From positions 39,520,907 to 39,584,906 of the forward strand of contig BTRK01000004.1 of the NCBI GenBank assembly GCA_036245805.1: DNA of 64,000 nt. The letters are read 5' to 3'. The notes beneath the pieces are model-generated. The model was not told where the DNA came from and searched no databases. It saw nothing but the letters and a program-made list of their open reading frames with translations. Positions 9,713 to 23,734 of the stretch are shown here, one piece after another. Position numbers and translations under genes: made by a program. The stretch comes from Pristionchus mayeri. Taxonomy: Eukaryota > Nematoda > Chromadorea > Rhabditida > Neodiplogasteridae. Position 1 is the first letter of the stretch. Each line of letters begins with the position of its first letter.

Positions 9713-12700
9713 TTATGCTATTTCAGTCGAAATAACGTTACAAAATTGAAACAGGGTAGGCAAGTATGGGCTCTTTCACTGGTTGCTAAGTTGGTAGTCT
9801 TGTATGTTTCCTCTTTTTGATCGTGATAGACTAAAAAATTATAACAGTACGCAATGTTTTCGAGTTTGTGTACTTTGTACCCTGATATTCATTGCCAAAC
9901 ATTGCGTGATCGGGATAAGTTGTGCTCTGACTCAGTCGTTAATGTTTAAATTTGATACTGCAATTCAGTATCTACCTCTAACTATCTGAAAGTAGCTCTA
10001 GCAAAGCATTGAAACTACTTTTGCAACAAAACTATCTAGGTTGTCTTATCCGTCCTACCTGGTTTTTGCAATTTTAAGCTAAGTTCACTCGTAAATGCTG
10101 TTAGTTTTCGCTCCGGACTCGTGCGATTCCCCCTGTATTGGCCGCATTTTAAATCCCTGCCCTGGTATCACCATGACTCATAGGTGGGCAACGGTAGAAA
10201 CATGGATATCGTTGTCATCGAGGATAAAAACTGGAGTCTGGTATTGAACAAATGCATTTTCCGGCTAGGTTGGAGTTCCAAACCGGCGGGTTCTTGTCGT
10301 TGGCTGCAATGGCACCCACCCTTGATTCCTGCCCAAGTTTGATCCTGAGTGCATTGGCTACTACTGGTGGCATGCAATGACCGTCGAAAATCTACATATC
10401 CACATCTAGCGTTAACTCTAGAAATTATAAATATTGATTGATTGCTATCATACATTTCATTAACCTTGGCGAAACAATATAAGTGGCTCCCATTCCCTGG
10501 GATGGCAATATAAGTGGCTACCAAGGAAGTGATGTGTTATCTGCACACTACTGCGCATCTTTTGAGCCTACTCCCGGGTCTCTAGGACATAGTTGGAAAA
10601 ATTCCAAAAATTACTTTATTTACATAGAAGTGCCCCCCGTTCTCTAGGATGGCAATATAAGTGGCTACCAATGAGGTGAGTTGTTATCGGCGCCCCACAG
10701 GTCATCTTTTGAGCCTACTTCTAGATCTGGCAGACTAAATTATGTTAAAGTGGGTACCCTCGGAGTCCGAGGGTATGATAATGTATGATTGTTATTGCAG
10801 AAGAAGGCGGGCGTCAAGCTCGAGCATCAAGGTATCCGAATCGAATTCATCGGGCAGATTGGTCAGCTTATTTACTTATTTATTTTTAAAATTTATTTTT
10901 TAAAATTCCCTAATTTACGACACCTTGTTTGGGACAATATATAAGCCTTCATGCGCCGGATGATATACGCAATAAATATGCTCCCGTATGATATCACAGA
11001 CGATTTCTTCACGCTAAATCATTGCTTTCTTTCGCGCAGAACGCGTTAACCTCTATCGGAACGCACAGCGTGACTAAGGCAGCTGGCGTCACTGGCACCG
11101 CCTATGAATCATCGATAGAGTGTAGAGGAAAAAAAAAAGATATATCAGCGATTGGAACAACCGCGAAGATGCGGGGAACTCGTGAAAGTAGTCGCAACTA
11201 CCATGTCCTCTAGAAATTGAGCAAAATGGATTTGCCTAGTTTTGATCCGATTTTTACTTCTACACCTCGGCAATTCCCACCCCTAAAGATTCGCGCTTCT
11301 CAACTCATCAAAGATGGAACAATATGGCCTAATTTACTGTACCTACAGTGAATGGAAAAAAACATCTCCAACCAAACATTTTAATTCCCTCTTTTCAGAA
11401 GTCTACTACGATCGAGGCAACCAGCATGACTTCATCTCGCTCACGAAGGACCTCGCGAGACCGGGTTAGCAAATTTTTTATTTTGCTCTTGAAACTCGAA
11501 TCTGGCATGACCGTGAATGTGATCGGCGTGTTCAAATTCCCTTGTGATAAGCCCTAGAAATTAGACTAAAGATTAGGAGGTAAAAATATTATGTTTACGC
11601 TCTGGTCGCTATTGAACAATAAACGGAGCACATAATCACCGGGCAATAATTTTTTTAAAAATTTTCTTGGTTTTGTTTTCAGGTGAGCTTAACGATCAGA
11701 AGAACTCTTTTCAATTCGAGTTCGCCAATCCGGAGAAGCCCTTCGAGAGCTACATGGGCACCAACGTCAAGTTGAGGTGCGTCTTGAGCAATTATCTTGG
11801 ATTTCTGAAAGCCAGATCAGCTAGGATAGCTCATGGATAGGAGAATTTTACTGGTGGGGTTGAGTTATTTATTCAGGTGTTTGGCTAGCACGCCAAATGT
11901 TTGGGCTCACAATTAGTCACTACTTTTTGTTGGTCGCGAGAATCGTTAGTGTATAGCGAAGCAACTAATCAGCGGACACGTTCCCTCTCAAAATAGTCCG
12001 GCTCCGTCATTCCGACTCTGTGCTCAAAATTGCATAGGTTAGCACCAATTTGCTTATCAAGTGGTGCAACAGCCATATATGTATCGATCCAATTTGTTCT
12101 ACATTATCGATTAGTTGCGTCCAGAAATTTGCTCAGAACTGGATACGGTAGTATAAATATATCGATTAAATTTATCGATTGGTTTCCCTTGCCAGGTACT
12201 TGCTCAAAGTGACGATCGTGCGTCGGCTGACGGACATCGTCAAGGAGATGGACCTCATCGTGCACACGCTCAGCAGCTACAGGGAGGAGATGAACCAGAG
12301 CATCAAGATGGAGGTGAGAGGGGGGGGGGGGGTGCTCTCCTCGATTTGCGTACTCTCTCGCTGATTGACGGTCGTCAAAAAAATTTTTTTCTTCTACGCA
12401 TAGCCACTGGTATTATGATAGACCATGAAAAGCGATTTTGCGCGGCCAGAGCGTTTGATAATTCGGACCGGAATTGGGCTGAAGCATTGCGGACACATTT
12501 GGATTTGACAATGAATAACGGCCTAAACCTCGCAGGTCGGAATCGAGGACTGCCTCCACATCGAGTTTGAATACAACAAGAATAAGTGAGTTTTTTTAAT
12601 TATATTTTTTTATTATTTAAATTGTTGTGTTGCTACGCTCTAGCCAGTGCAATTCATGGCCACGAAATGGAAAATCCCGCAGCAGGCAGTGCATTGTTTC

Positions 12701-15700
12701 ATCACTTGCTGATTACGAGTCGATCGCTTAGGGTTGTAGATTTTTTCCTCCAAAAAAATAAAATAAATAAATAGCCTCCTCATTACCAGTGATGCGAATG
12801 ATGCTTCTGGAAATTCACATCTTCTTCGCTAAGCAATTCCCGAGTGTACTTAATGCAACGTCCCCGTTAGGGTTTTTAAAATCACCATCTGGGTGGAGAA
12901 TTTGCATATTTGTCATTTGGGCGTTCCTGCAGGGATTCATTGCCAGCAATGACTAGTTGACCGATAAAGCAACGGGTGGAAACATTGACTCACCTGCTGC
13001 TGGAATTGTAACTTTTTTTTGGCTGCAGCACTAGGTCGTGAGTACTATTGCCTGATGCCATCTCTGTGATGCATTAATGCAGATTGTCGCAATATTTTTC
13101 ATCCCATCAAATATCGTGCCTCCAGGCAAGGGTGTCTTCTTCCTAATCGATGACAGATCGTGCGAATCATCAAATCACTGCCTCTGCAGGTACCACCTGC
13201 GGGACGTGATCGTCGGCAAGATCTACTTCCTGCTCGTGCGCATCAAGATCAAGTACATGGAGCTCACCATCATCAAGCGGGAGACCGTCGGAGGAGGTAC
13301 GGTAGACGGAGTACGGTAAATTGGGTACGGTAGGCTGAGTACGGTAGGGATACGGTGACCACTTTGCGCGCTCTCGTTGGCCACGGTGTAATATGGAAGT
13401 GGATTGCGTTTGAATAGTGCATCGGCCATATTTTTAATTTCAATTGATATGTTGCTGGTCAAAAGGAGTGCATTAATCGAGGTAGAAAGCGTTGAAGACG
13501 AGCTGTTTATGCAGGAGGAGTTATTGTGTCTCGCGCTTGATGATTAAATTATGTTTGAAATATTGATTTGTACGGCTCTATTTCAGGCGCGAACAGCTTC
13601 AACGAGAACGAGACGATCGCGCGGTACGAGATCATGGACGGCGCGCCCGTGCGAGGTTCGATTTATTTATTTAAATTTTTATTTATCTTTAAAACTATTG
13701 AAATATTGATCAATATGACAGCGATACCTAACCGGGAACATATTGTACACAACGCTATTCTTGTGTTTCAACATGGGGACATATTGGAAATCGAAGGATT
13801 GGGGCTAGTAACCAGTTCATTTCTGAGGAAGAAAAAACAAAGAAAAGCTTCTTAAGCGGCAGTATGTTTACAAGGAGCTGTGGTTTATTACATTTTTCAA
13901 CGGAATAAATTCTTCTACTGTAATCCCCGGCGTAGCAGCGCGTGTCATGCAGTATACTCGGTCATATTCTTCAACAGTGACCGGCTTCACTGGCACACAA
14001 ACCCTTGCTTGAGGAGTTCTTTCCCAATTCCTGGGAGAAAATTGTGTAACAAAAATTTTTTGGTGATGTCTAGGGACAGCCAGGTTTCATCACCACAATA
14101 TTGCTCGTTTCAATCCTGCTTTGTAGTCTTGTCGCGAGTCCGAAATTAAAAAATCTATAAATTTTGTGTTATTTTTAAATGTGAGAAATTGTTAGACAAA
14201 CTGTTAGAACGAAACTAATAGCGGCTACTAAATAATATTAATTATTAAGTACGTTTAGTTGCATTGCCCTTTGAACTAGGCCATCTTACAAGGCACTAGT
14301 GTAACCGCGTGCTCTCCGCAGGTCTTAGCGCAGGGCTTGTGCCCCTTTCTACATTAATACCTTTGCTTATCCCTCGCATATTATTAGTTAATTGCTTAAT
14401 TAATTCGTTAGTTAATTAATTAATTACGTAATTGTAGGCGAGTCCATCCCGATCCGTCTTTTCCTCGGTGGCTACGACCTCACGCCGACGATGCGCGACG
14501 TGAGCAAGAAGTTCTCCGTCAAATACCTTCTGAATCTCGTCCTCATCGACGAGGAGGACAGACGGTACTTCAAGCAGCAGGTGAGCAAGGAGGTCGATGA
14601 AGAGTGCGCTCTAGCAGCGCCGGGTTAGAGTTTGGGTGCTGACCCGATTAGGTCTATAGTTCCTGAAAGCTGAGAATCTACTTGGAATTTTTAGGAATAC
14701 GGTTGAGAGCTAGGCAACGTATGTGAAGTATATTTTTTGGAAGCGGATGCACCCTGGTGAATCGAGATTCCACTTTTTTGCCAAAATCAGTGGCAGCGAT
14801 CGACGGTGATTGTTGAGGGGGAACGCTTTCAAAAATACAACCTAAATCATATCAAAAGTAAACCCTGCGATTAATGGTTCCATGGCGAGCACAAGTCGGC
14901 CATAGCTGATCTGGCGTTGATCAATTTCCACATTTCTAGCGGAATTAATATTAATAAATACAATTAATATTCTTTTCCCAGGAAGTGACGCTGTGGCGCA
15001 AGGCGGAGCTGCCGTTGAGACGAGTCGTCGATGGAGGACCGGGTGAGCCATGCTGGATTGACTCTACACTAGTGATAACACTTTTTTCCCATTTATATAC
15101 AGGGAAGTTGGCGTTTCAGTAAAAGTGCGTAATATTCGGTCCAATTGCTGTTACTCGCCTTTCTGTATTGAAAATTTTTTTTATACTAGCGCGCAATTGC
15201 AACAAGAAACTCCCGAGAGTTTGTGTTTCGCTGTTAATAGATGTGCCCTGTAGGTGTGGCTGATGTAATGGTCTCCATCCTCGGAGGAAAAAACTAAAAC
15301 ATAGTTCGACGCGAGATATAAGGTTTAAAATTTGTTTGTAATAAATATTATAATTTTCAGTTGCCCTGACCGAGCCGGCGAGTCCCGAGCTGGAGCAGCG
15401 ATCGGGGGAGGAGACTGCAGCGGGAGGAGGAGGAGCACGGGCTGGCGAGAACGGAGTCAATGGAGGTCAGCTGCGTTTTTAATTTAATTTAAATTTATTT
15501 TATTTATTAAAAACACGACAATTATATGAAAATTAAGGAAATCTATGCGGAAAATGGCTAGTAGGATTCGTGATGCAGAATTGAGCTATAGCATTGGTAG
15601 CAGAGGCTAGTTAGTGGAAGCAGAATTGTTGGATGCTAAAAATATTAATAATGTTTTTGAACGAACGGAGCATGCGAGTTTTGGGATTCGGCAATGGCTT

Positions 15701-15925
15701 ATTAGAGTTTGATTGCAGAGATGTGCAATTTAACACGGGATACCAGTGTAAAAAATATATATAAAAAATTCCATATTTATGAATTCTGCCGGTGATATCA
15801 GGGACGCATGTATTAGCTATTAGTGATTGTGTCGAGCAGTTTATAATACCTTTCCGAATTCTCTTCTAGCAAAATCATATTCAGCCACTTCGCCTAAAGG
15901 TCCTCAGGCCGTGGAGGCGCAGTGA
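9012..15925 (+). CDS. vps-26: Retromer subunit VPS26
   Basis: Complete 14-exon gene, 364 aa. Exons: 9012-9014, 9088-9156, 9410-9502, 10801-10861, 11399-11464, 11683-11776, 12196-12313, 12536-12585, 13190-13296, 13587-13655, 14438-14580, 14982-15042, 15361-15465, 15870-15925. All junctions keep frame. The arrestin-fold body is strongly conserved: LEHQGIRIEF (about residue 60), LKVTIVRRLTDIVKEMDLIV, GIEDCLHIEFEYNK, VIVGKIYFLLVRIKIKYMEL, YEIMDGAPVRGESIPIRLFL and DEEDRRYFKQQEVTLWRK. VPS26 bridges VPS35 and cargo/SNX3 on endosomes in endosome-to-Golgi and recycling traffic. The coding part of exon 1 is just the ATG. The last two exons encode a low-complexity acidic/Gly-rich tail (TEPASPELEQ then GGGGARAG), the variable part of the family. 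Confidence 0.97.
9664..9706. repeat. (TA)n microsatellite in vps-26 intron 3
   Basis: About 21 uninterrupted TA units. It directly follows an 18-bp copy (9648-9665) of the end of exon 3 and its donor (9488-9505). Confidence 0.95.
10490..10735. repeat. Tandem duplication in vps-26 intron 3
   Basis: Two diverged units of about 150 bp share GGATGGCAATATAAGTGGCT and CATCTTTTGAGCCTACT. They sit in the 1.3-kb intron between exons 3 and 4 and have no coding meaning. Confidence 0.7.
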
Positions 15926-16683
15926 TCTACCTACCGTACACCGTCGTGCCGTCGATTACGGTACTCGGCTACCGTAATCTTCTTTTCAAGATTCTCCCGC
16001 GCTCTTTCTCAATAATTTTGTGTGATGTTTGTGCGATTTTGTCCATATTAGGAAGAATCTCTCGGTCCTTCCAATATTGCGCTCTCTTGTATTTTTCCAC
16101 CCTTTAAATCTGATATTACCACCTCCCATTTCCGTATTTCCCCGAGCATTCTGGTATAAGCCTAGTTCACTTTCTCCCACTTCTTTTCTCGTCCAGTCCA
16201 GTCTCATCTTCCTCCTCTAGCCTCTCCACCAGTTGTGATCTACCGTAGTCGATACAGTACCACCACCCCTCTCTCCACTGATCCAGTCGAGACGCCCTGT
16301 GATTCCCGCTCAGTTTGTAAATATTGAATGATTAGATCGAGCACTTGCCTATCTCAAGACTGAACGCCACATGTTTCGACCTCTCAGTCACTGTTTCGCA
16401 CTATTGACCCCCGATTATTTTGCCAGTTCTTTCAAGTTCTGATTTTGTTTTTATCCTCCCGATTTTCGAAACATGTTCTGTACGAGTTTTGTGATCGTCC
16501 TTCCCTTGTTTAGATGTGACTTGTATAGATAGTACCGTCCACTCCCCTTTGCATCACCCCCGGAAACCATTGAGATACCGACATATTATCCTGAAAAATT
16601 ATACATGCTGTGCACTATTTCACCCATTTTTCGATTGTATTTATAATAATTATTTATGAGAGACCATATGAATATGAGCACCG

Positions 16684-16689
16684 AATAAA
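16684..16689 (+). promoter_or_regulatory. Poly(A) signal of vps-26
   Basis: A canonical AATAAA lies 759 bp after the vps-26 stop codon, after a 3' untranslated region rich in pyrimidines. It is the first well-placed plus-strand signal after the stop. Confidence 0.65.
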
Positions 16690-16709
16690 GTATCCACTTG
16701 GAAGAGTCG

Positions 16710-19185
16710 TGTAGTTCTCTAACATGGTACCCACTAATCCGTAGCTAGCACGGAATTAATATCGATATGAGAATGTTTACAGTAGATAATTGCATTCCTC
16801 TTTTGATCCTTGATCTTCCCTTCTTGCAAAAGTCAGAGTTCGTACTCGTGTGATTGCCGCTTTGTCAGCAGTTCATTACCAGTCCTACCCGTCTACATTC
16901 TATCCTTGTGTGAACCTTCGGCAAATCACCCTCAGACCCGTCACCTCCCTGATGTCTCAATCCATCTCCCTCCCCCCGTTCGTCTCTTTCTTTCCTTCCA
17001 GATATAATAGTTGGCCGGGGAGGCGGCGATCGGAGTAAGAGATAGCCTTGGTGTCCCCTCTGGCCGCGCCGTCTCTCTGGCGAGAGCAGGCGAGAGAGTG
17101 TGCTTGATCGAGAGAGCGCAGAGAGTCACTGTGAGGGAACGAAAGCAATAGTAGAGAGGAGCGCCCGCAAGGTCAGCCAGACGCGCGCATTTTATTTGCC
17201 CCCTGATTCTCCGCTCCTGTCTCTCCTCGAGTCGCGTACTATCTCGCCCCTGGTGACCATGGGCATGAGGGGTATTCTATGAAGGCTTATCCCACTCGAG
17301 AGCGCTCTGATCTACCAGGATAGTTGCCTCGGAATGAGGTCAGTAGCGTAGTAATTGTTCGCTGGTAAACATGCTGGTAGCCGAGAAATAGAGAATAGAT
17401 AGGTGGACAGCTGTTTGTTTTCCTTGACTTACTCACTGAGAAGTGCAAGGTAATTATCTAGCACTCAGCACCGCAAGTGCAGTTTCTCGATTACTCAGCC
17501 CACCAATGGCGGTAATTTCTAACAGCTTTAACAAGTATATTTTATATACTCTCGAAGCGTGCTGAGGCAATAAGGTATAGGTGGAAAACATCTAGCAACA
17601 TTCGAGCTTCAGAGTTTAACTATAGGATAGAATGCAGATGCAGGTCAATAATGTTGGACTGCTTGGGGTTTTAGAAAAAATACAAGATCTTTAACAATTT
17701 TGGATGTGCTGTCTTCTTATCATAGAGTTATTGTGCATTTGATCTACCTCAACCTGGATGCACTTTGTCCTAGTACTCAATCGCTGTCAGTAATAGCAGG
17801 AAAGGTCAAGGAAGTGTTGACAGTAGTGATTGCCTCCCCCCACTGTGATCAGGAGGCTTAACCGAGGTAGTTGACGGAAGAGGCGATGGGAAAAAGATAA
17901 GAGAGTTTGTGTCTTTAGACTCACTCTGGATCCTTTCTCTCCTGTCTCTTTCCCTCTCCCCCCTCTTGTGGTCACTCTGGCGCCTCTCCATTGAAAGAGT
18001 GTGAGTGTTCCACTCTCCCGCTTTTTCCGCTCACTGTTTGACGTAGGTGAGGGGAGCAATACTCTGGCTATCTTTGTATTCCATACTGTCTATATAGTCC
18101 ATACTTTATCGTAACGATGAGGTAGTGGGTACTAGAGAGAGACGGATGATTACTGTTGAAGGATGCGAATGAGCGGTAGAGATGGTGTAGAAATATGGTG
18201 AGAAAAAGAAGTCTCGAATTTATCAAAGCCTCTTGCGCGCTGGTGTTGATACAAGCGCACGAAAGCGAGGATTCACAATAGTATCTCTTTTCTTACTCGA
18301 AATTATAATATTAAGGGGCTGAGCAAGAGTAGAGATAGAGTAGGTGCGGAATTGCAGAGATTTTGAATTATTGATGGTCCAACTCTGTCAAAAAATCGAG
18401 TTTTTCGGCGTCTCGGCAGCAAAATGTACATGAGATAGCCAGGATTCACCACATCTTGTGTTTCTCCCTTGCCATAAGTATGAGAAGCTGTAGTATTAGC
18501 GGTAGAGTAGGGATCAAAATGTAGTGAGTTTTTAAATCACTGGAAGAGAAAGTGTTATCGATGTCCTCCGCGCCCTGGAAGCTTTGCAATAGAGTGAAAG
18601 CATGGATTCACCATACCATCGGAATATTCCCAGGGAAGATTTTTTGACTGATCGGCGCGATTCGAGACTGTGCAAGTAGTCTGGAATCGGGCGGACCGGC
18701 CAACGTGCCCTGCATTCGCTGATTTAGTACACCGACGAGAACGAGGATTTCCCGGGCGCGAATTGTTGAGAAGTTAGCAATTTCTCTCTAGTTTTTTGCA
18801 ACTTTTTTTGTTCATTCGAGCTCATTTCTGCATTTAATGAACTATTATTATTAATAAGCGTTACGCTGCTATTTGTTATTAATATTTTTTTGTTAAAAAT
18901 AGAATAATTTTTAAAAAATTTTAAAATTTTAAAACCTCAATTTCTTCCTATTTTTTGCGCTTTTTTAAAGTCTGAGTGCGCGTCTTATATTCATTTAATA
19001 TTAATATTACAATCGCTCTGCTCTTTTAATGAATTTTAATTTTTTTTTCTAATATCATCATTCTCAATTCCGTGTCTTTCTCCGTTGCATCCGACACTTG
19101 CCGACACTAGCCCGTTATCACTGATCGCGTCTCTTTCTCTCCTCTATCACCCGCTATTTATTTGTGGCCATCTCTCTCTCTCTCT

Positions 19186-19236
<51 letters not shown>

Positions 19237-20650
19237 CCTCGTTGGGTCGCCATTAGCCTCTCTGCGCTCTCTCACATTCTCATGCTCTCTCGCCACCGGT
19301 CCTTGCCGCTTGGCTCGAATAACCACTGGGAAATGACGCGGAACGAACGATGGGATAGGGAGCTGGCTAGAGCTGCCGCCGGCCAAAGCTGTCTGGTCCT
19401 ACTTTCTAGCGTAACGTAATTGTTACATTGATCCTCCGTTCAATATTCGAATTTCTTTTTCTTTTGAACAGTGTATTCGTCAACCATTGATGTTTCCGGC
19501 GCGATCTTGTTAAAGTAAACGTGAGAAAGCGACGATTCGCCTGGTCAGATGTTTCTTGAATAGGGATCTCCTGTTGGAAAAAAGTTTGGTGCATTTTCGA
19601 GTAAGCTTCAGATGCGCTACATAAACAAATTCTGATCAGCTATAAAGCGCGTCTGAAACATCTGAAAAGTCAATAAAAATTTTCCAATAAGAGAACCCTA
19701 TTCTTGAACCAGTACTGGCCGGAGCTATTCGACCAGTTCTTCTTGTGACCTACCCCAGAATGGCTTGATCTGCTGCTCAATCGACTAGATGGGGTCATTC
19801 TGCCCATTGAACACTAGCCACCAGTGCCATCTCTTTCTCGCTTTCTCTGCTACCTCTCGTATTTGCACGCTCTCTTCCCGCTCTCTCACTCTAACATGCT
19901 CTCTCGCTCCTCTCTCGCTCTCTGCACTCTCCTCAACTCGCACGATCTCTCGCTCGCCTCCGCTAGGCTCTCCGCTTTCCGTGTTCACAAACGCCTTTTT
20001 CTCGCTTCACAATGCTGACCGGTGGGAGACAAGAGGGGGAGAGAAGAAGAATCGGCTGACTCTCTCCTACTCGAGTGCTCTCTTGCTTGCTCTAACGTAC
20101 GATGCAAAACAAAGAGAGTCAGACCATCGCTTGAGGGGGGAGAAGGATGGGTTGGGAGAGAGAGAAGTGTCTGGGATCGAGTGATGTTTATGTCTAATAG
20201 AAGGGCGCACATGGGAAGAGTAGAGGAAGTTTTAGTTTGCAGGAGGATTGAGGTTTCACGTGTGAAACAAGAGTGTGCTGATTTGGCGACTCCACTGAGC
20301 TAGTTGCTCCGTAACGATCAACGAACCTTTTTTCTACGTCAATTCGTCTCTCGCCCGTCTCATCTTGCGTTGTTCCTTTGCAATTGGCGCGTAGTCTTTT
20401 CTTGGAGATTCAATGTCCTGTTCGGTTCATTCTGATCTTTGATCGGTTTTTCGTGGAGAATCCCTGATTCCTGTTCTCCGGACATTTGCGGAGCATTTGA
20501 TGTCAATATCCGCGAGAATGAGAAGGTAGATGGTGCGAGAGAGTGTGTAATATGGAGAGAGACAGGCCATGATGCGAAAGTGAGGGCGTGTATCAGAGGG
20601 GACGGATGACACATGCGCGCCTTTCTCTCTCACCATTATCGCTTTGAATA
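16710..20650. other. Intergenic, pyrimidine/purine-rich, no gene seen
   Basis: Dominated by CTCTCTCG- and GAGAGAG-like low-complexity stretches, which create long open frames on both strands (for example around 19085-19420 and 19785-20300) with Ser/Leu/Arg-biased translations. These have no conserved domain and mirror each other across strands, so I treat them as artefacts of composition. Distal promoter or enhancer sequence of the myosin gene could lie here but cannot be recognised. Confidence 0.5.
19170..19233. repeat. (CT)n microsatellite
   Basis: Nearly pure TC dinucleotide run of about 64 bp with one TTTT interruption. It is the longest of several CT-rich tracts between 16.8 and 20.7 kb. 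Confidence 0.95.
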
Positions 20651-20654
20651 CCTT

Positions 20655-22040
20655 GCATGACATTCCGGGGCGGCTATTCTCACCCTCTCCCTCTTCCCGC
20701 AGTGGTTGTTGAAAATTATTGCGCGCGAGTTAATGTTTCACGGGTGATACTAGTGGTTTGGAAATTATGTTGCAGTGGTACATTGGAGACTCTGAGCATT
20801 TATCACTAATCAACATTCTAGGGCGATTCTCATCCTCTTTCCGCCATGTTTTAGGAAAATTTTTGCGCGCAAGTAAATGTTTCACAAGTTATACTTGAGG
20901 TCTGGAGTTTGTGGTCTGTGAATTTGTATTTCCAATTTAAACTAATTCCGCGGCAATTCTCACTCCTTCCCTTTTTGCCTTGATTTTCGAAAATTACTGA
21001 GTGTGAGTCAATGTTTCACAAGTGATACTAGAGGTCTGGAGTTGATGCAAGATGGATAAGTTCGAGACTTTGAGTATTTCTCACTAATCCACATTCCGGA
21101 GCTATTCTCACTCAATTTTTACCATGGTTTTGGACAATTGCCGCTTGCGGGTTAATGTTTCACCAGTGATACTAGGGGTCTGCATTTAATACAAGAGTGA
21201 TAGTCTGAAGTTTTCGTCGTCCAAATATCAATAATTGTATTCTACCCATTTATCCCCCCGCACTATCACCGTTCTCATGTTGAAAATAATTTAGAGGGAA
21301 AGCTCATGTTTCACCGGCGATTCTTGCTTCTTGGATTTGGAGTGAGGATGATCGTGATGAATTTATCTTTGGCCTATTACAAATCATATCATCATATCAT
21401 TCCTCACGCATTGTCGTTTTCCATTTTCATGCTTAGAATCATGCAAGGGACAAGTGAGTTTTTGTTTTACCGGTGGTTGGTGTTTCCTGGATCTGGAGTG
21501 AGAATGGTTTTGTCTGATTTCCGTTGCGCAAATACCAGTAATTTCATGCCAATATTCCTCATGCTATATAGCGCTCTTCTCACGTTGGAGATCATTCAAG
21601 GAAGGAGTCTATTGGTGCTTATTATGTTCTAGATTTGGATTGGTGATGATACACGAAAGGCTTTCGATTTAAAAATTCGAATCATGTGATTCACCACGCA
21701 CTGTTGCCTCACATTCTCAAGTTTTGTATGATGTTATGCACTAGTCAATTTATGCTTCACTAGTGGTTCTTGTTTCTTGGATTTGGAGTGAGGTTAATCC
21801 TTCTGAAATTCCTTCTTGACCAAATACAAATCGTTGCATTTCACCCATAATCCTCACGCACTATCGCCCCCCCCCCCCTGCTCATTTGTTAGCATGATTC
21901 AAGTAAAAAGCGAGTTCATGTTTCACAGTTAATATTTGTGTTCTGGAGTTAGGGTGCTCATGATCGCGCTCTTCTCGACTACCTAAATACCAATCATTGC
22001 ATTCCTCCCGGTAATCCTCACTCTCTAACGCATTCTCTCT
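20655..22040. repeat. Diverged tandem array, unit about 150 bp
   Basis: An anchor of the form ATGTTTCAC(A/G)GTGATACT followed by TCTGGA or TTGGATTTGGAGTG recurs at about 20733, 20878, 21011, 21155, 21306, 21462, 21622 (degenerate), 21752 and 21918, so spacings are 130-166 bp. Between anchors are recurring TTCTCA(C/T)...TTTCC and CCTCACGCACT-like segments. About nine units are visible, strongly diverged from one another. Open frames within it follow the repeat and are not genes. Confidence 0.8.
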
Positions 22041-23720
22041 CTTCACACCGTTATCAACATGCCATCTTCCTAGTGATTACTATGGATTAGGCCCTGAATC
22101 TACTGTTGGTGTGGAAAGGGGGCGGAGCTAAGCAGGAAAACTTTAAAAAAAGCATAATTTGTTGTAAAATGAAGCGTACAAATGAGCAAGCAAGTTGATC
22201 ACCAACCCCTTGTTCAAATCTTGACAATGTGCACCTTTCCCAAAATATTCTGACAACTCATCGGACATCGAATACCGTGATTCCTGCTGCTGTTTCCGCT
22301 GTTTCCACTCACGAGAGGCTTATCGCGAGAATGATAGTGAGTCAGAAAGGTGACGTTCCAAGAAGGAGGGGGAGAGAGGGAGAGAGAGAGAGAGAGAGGT
22401 GAAGAGGGCGAAAGAGATCCAACAATGGCCATGCCCTTCTCCACTTCTTCTGCATTCATTCCGTGTTTGCGCACCGTTCCCTCTTATCCTGGCTTTCTGA
22501 TGACAAAGCTGTGGATTTGACGCATTTCAATCTAGCTGAATCTGTGTTTCACACTTTGTTGAAGTAGGGCAGTTGCGACATGGAGGGGATAGATCCGCTT
22601 CTATGTCCTCTAAATTGTACATCCAAAATTGTCCCTATTCACTTATTTTTGATCCCATCGTTCCCTCTTGATGACAATGCTGTGGATTTGTAGCATTTCA
22701 ATCTTGCTGAATCTATGCTTCGCACTTTGCTAATGTGCGAAAGTTGCGATGTGGAATCACTTTTACCGACATTCCTGGTGTCTATAAAAACATCCCTCCT
22801 GATGCTCGTGAACTCCATTATGTTCTTCCCTTCTGAATTTTGTGACTGAAGTAAAGCCAAATCTATTCTATGCGCATTTCTAAAGTACGACCGTTGTAAG
22901 ACGAGAACAATTCGATCTGCATTGATTATTCGTTCATTCATTCTTATTGCATTGTTTTTATACCGCTTATCGCACCGGGCAAATCTCAGATTGGATGCAT
23001 GGGTTCATTGAAAATCCCATAAATTATGAGTCGCGCTGGGTTGGAAAGCTGCAGTTTCCGGAAGGATACAATAATATCTTGAAATTTCCTGATCATTAGC
23101 CTTTCGAACACTGCCCTCTTCAGTTACAGTGTTTGCTCACCGTTCGCTCTTATCGCTGCTTGCATTGGGATGCCGGTCATACTCTCTTACATGGCTTACG
23201 ATACAAGAGACAATTGGTCAGATACTAGGTTGGATGATCGCCGTTTGATGGTAATCAAAAAAGTACCCATCTGTCGAATTTTCACAGCATATTCCCTCAT
23301 TTTCGAGAAGGGTTCTGCATACAATTCTACAGAAGAGTAATTTTTTTTCCGAAAGGTCATCATCCGACTATGATCACTAGACAAAATGCCGCAGTATGAA
23401 ATTACTCCCCGCAGTCATTTACGGACTCGCGAGTTTGCGCTTCACTCTTGTATCATTTACTGCAGTTCGTGGGTTGAAACAATAAGTCTCAGATTTTTGT
23501 CAATAGTATCCACCCTCTCACTTGTACGATCCGCGAGGAGATTCAGTGAATGTTACATAATGTATATACCAAACGCCATTTTCCGAATCGCATCATGATC
23601 CCGCAATTCAACGTACAACATGTGGCTTTCGTGCATCACTGTCGACACTTGCATTGTAGAGTCGACTTGGCGATGATGCATGCGAGTGTAGCTGTGGAAA
23701 TATCACAAAATAATCTTTAT
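22041..23720. other. Intergenic with a further diverged duplication
   Basis: Two related blocks, near 22500-22580 and 22665-22760, share GATGACAA.GCTGTGGATTTG and GCATTTCAATCT.GCTGAATCT, indicating an old tandem duplication of about 170 bp. A GA microsatellite lies at about 22370-22400. No gene is supported. Confidence 0.55.
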
Positions 23721-23734
23721 TCAGTTGCATGCAC

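Noticed and set aside
19085..20303. Several overlapping Ser/Leu/Arg-rich open frames on both strands
   Set aside because: They arise from CT/GA low-complexity sequence; translations mirror each other across strands and show no domain.
21306..21632. 108-codon hydrophobic open frame
   Set aside because: It lies across several units of the diverged 150-bp array and its translation follows the repeat, not a known membrane protein.
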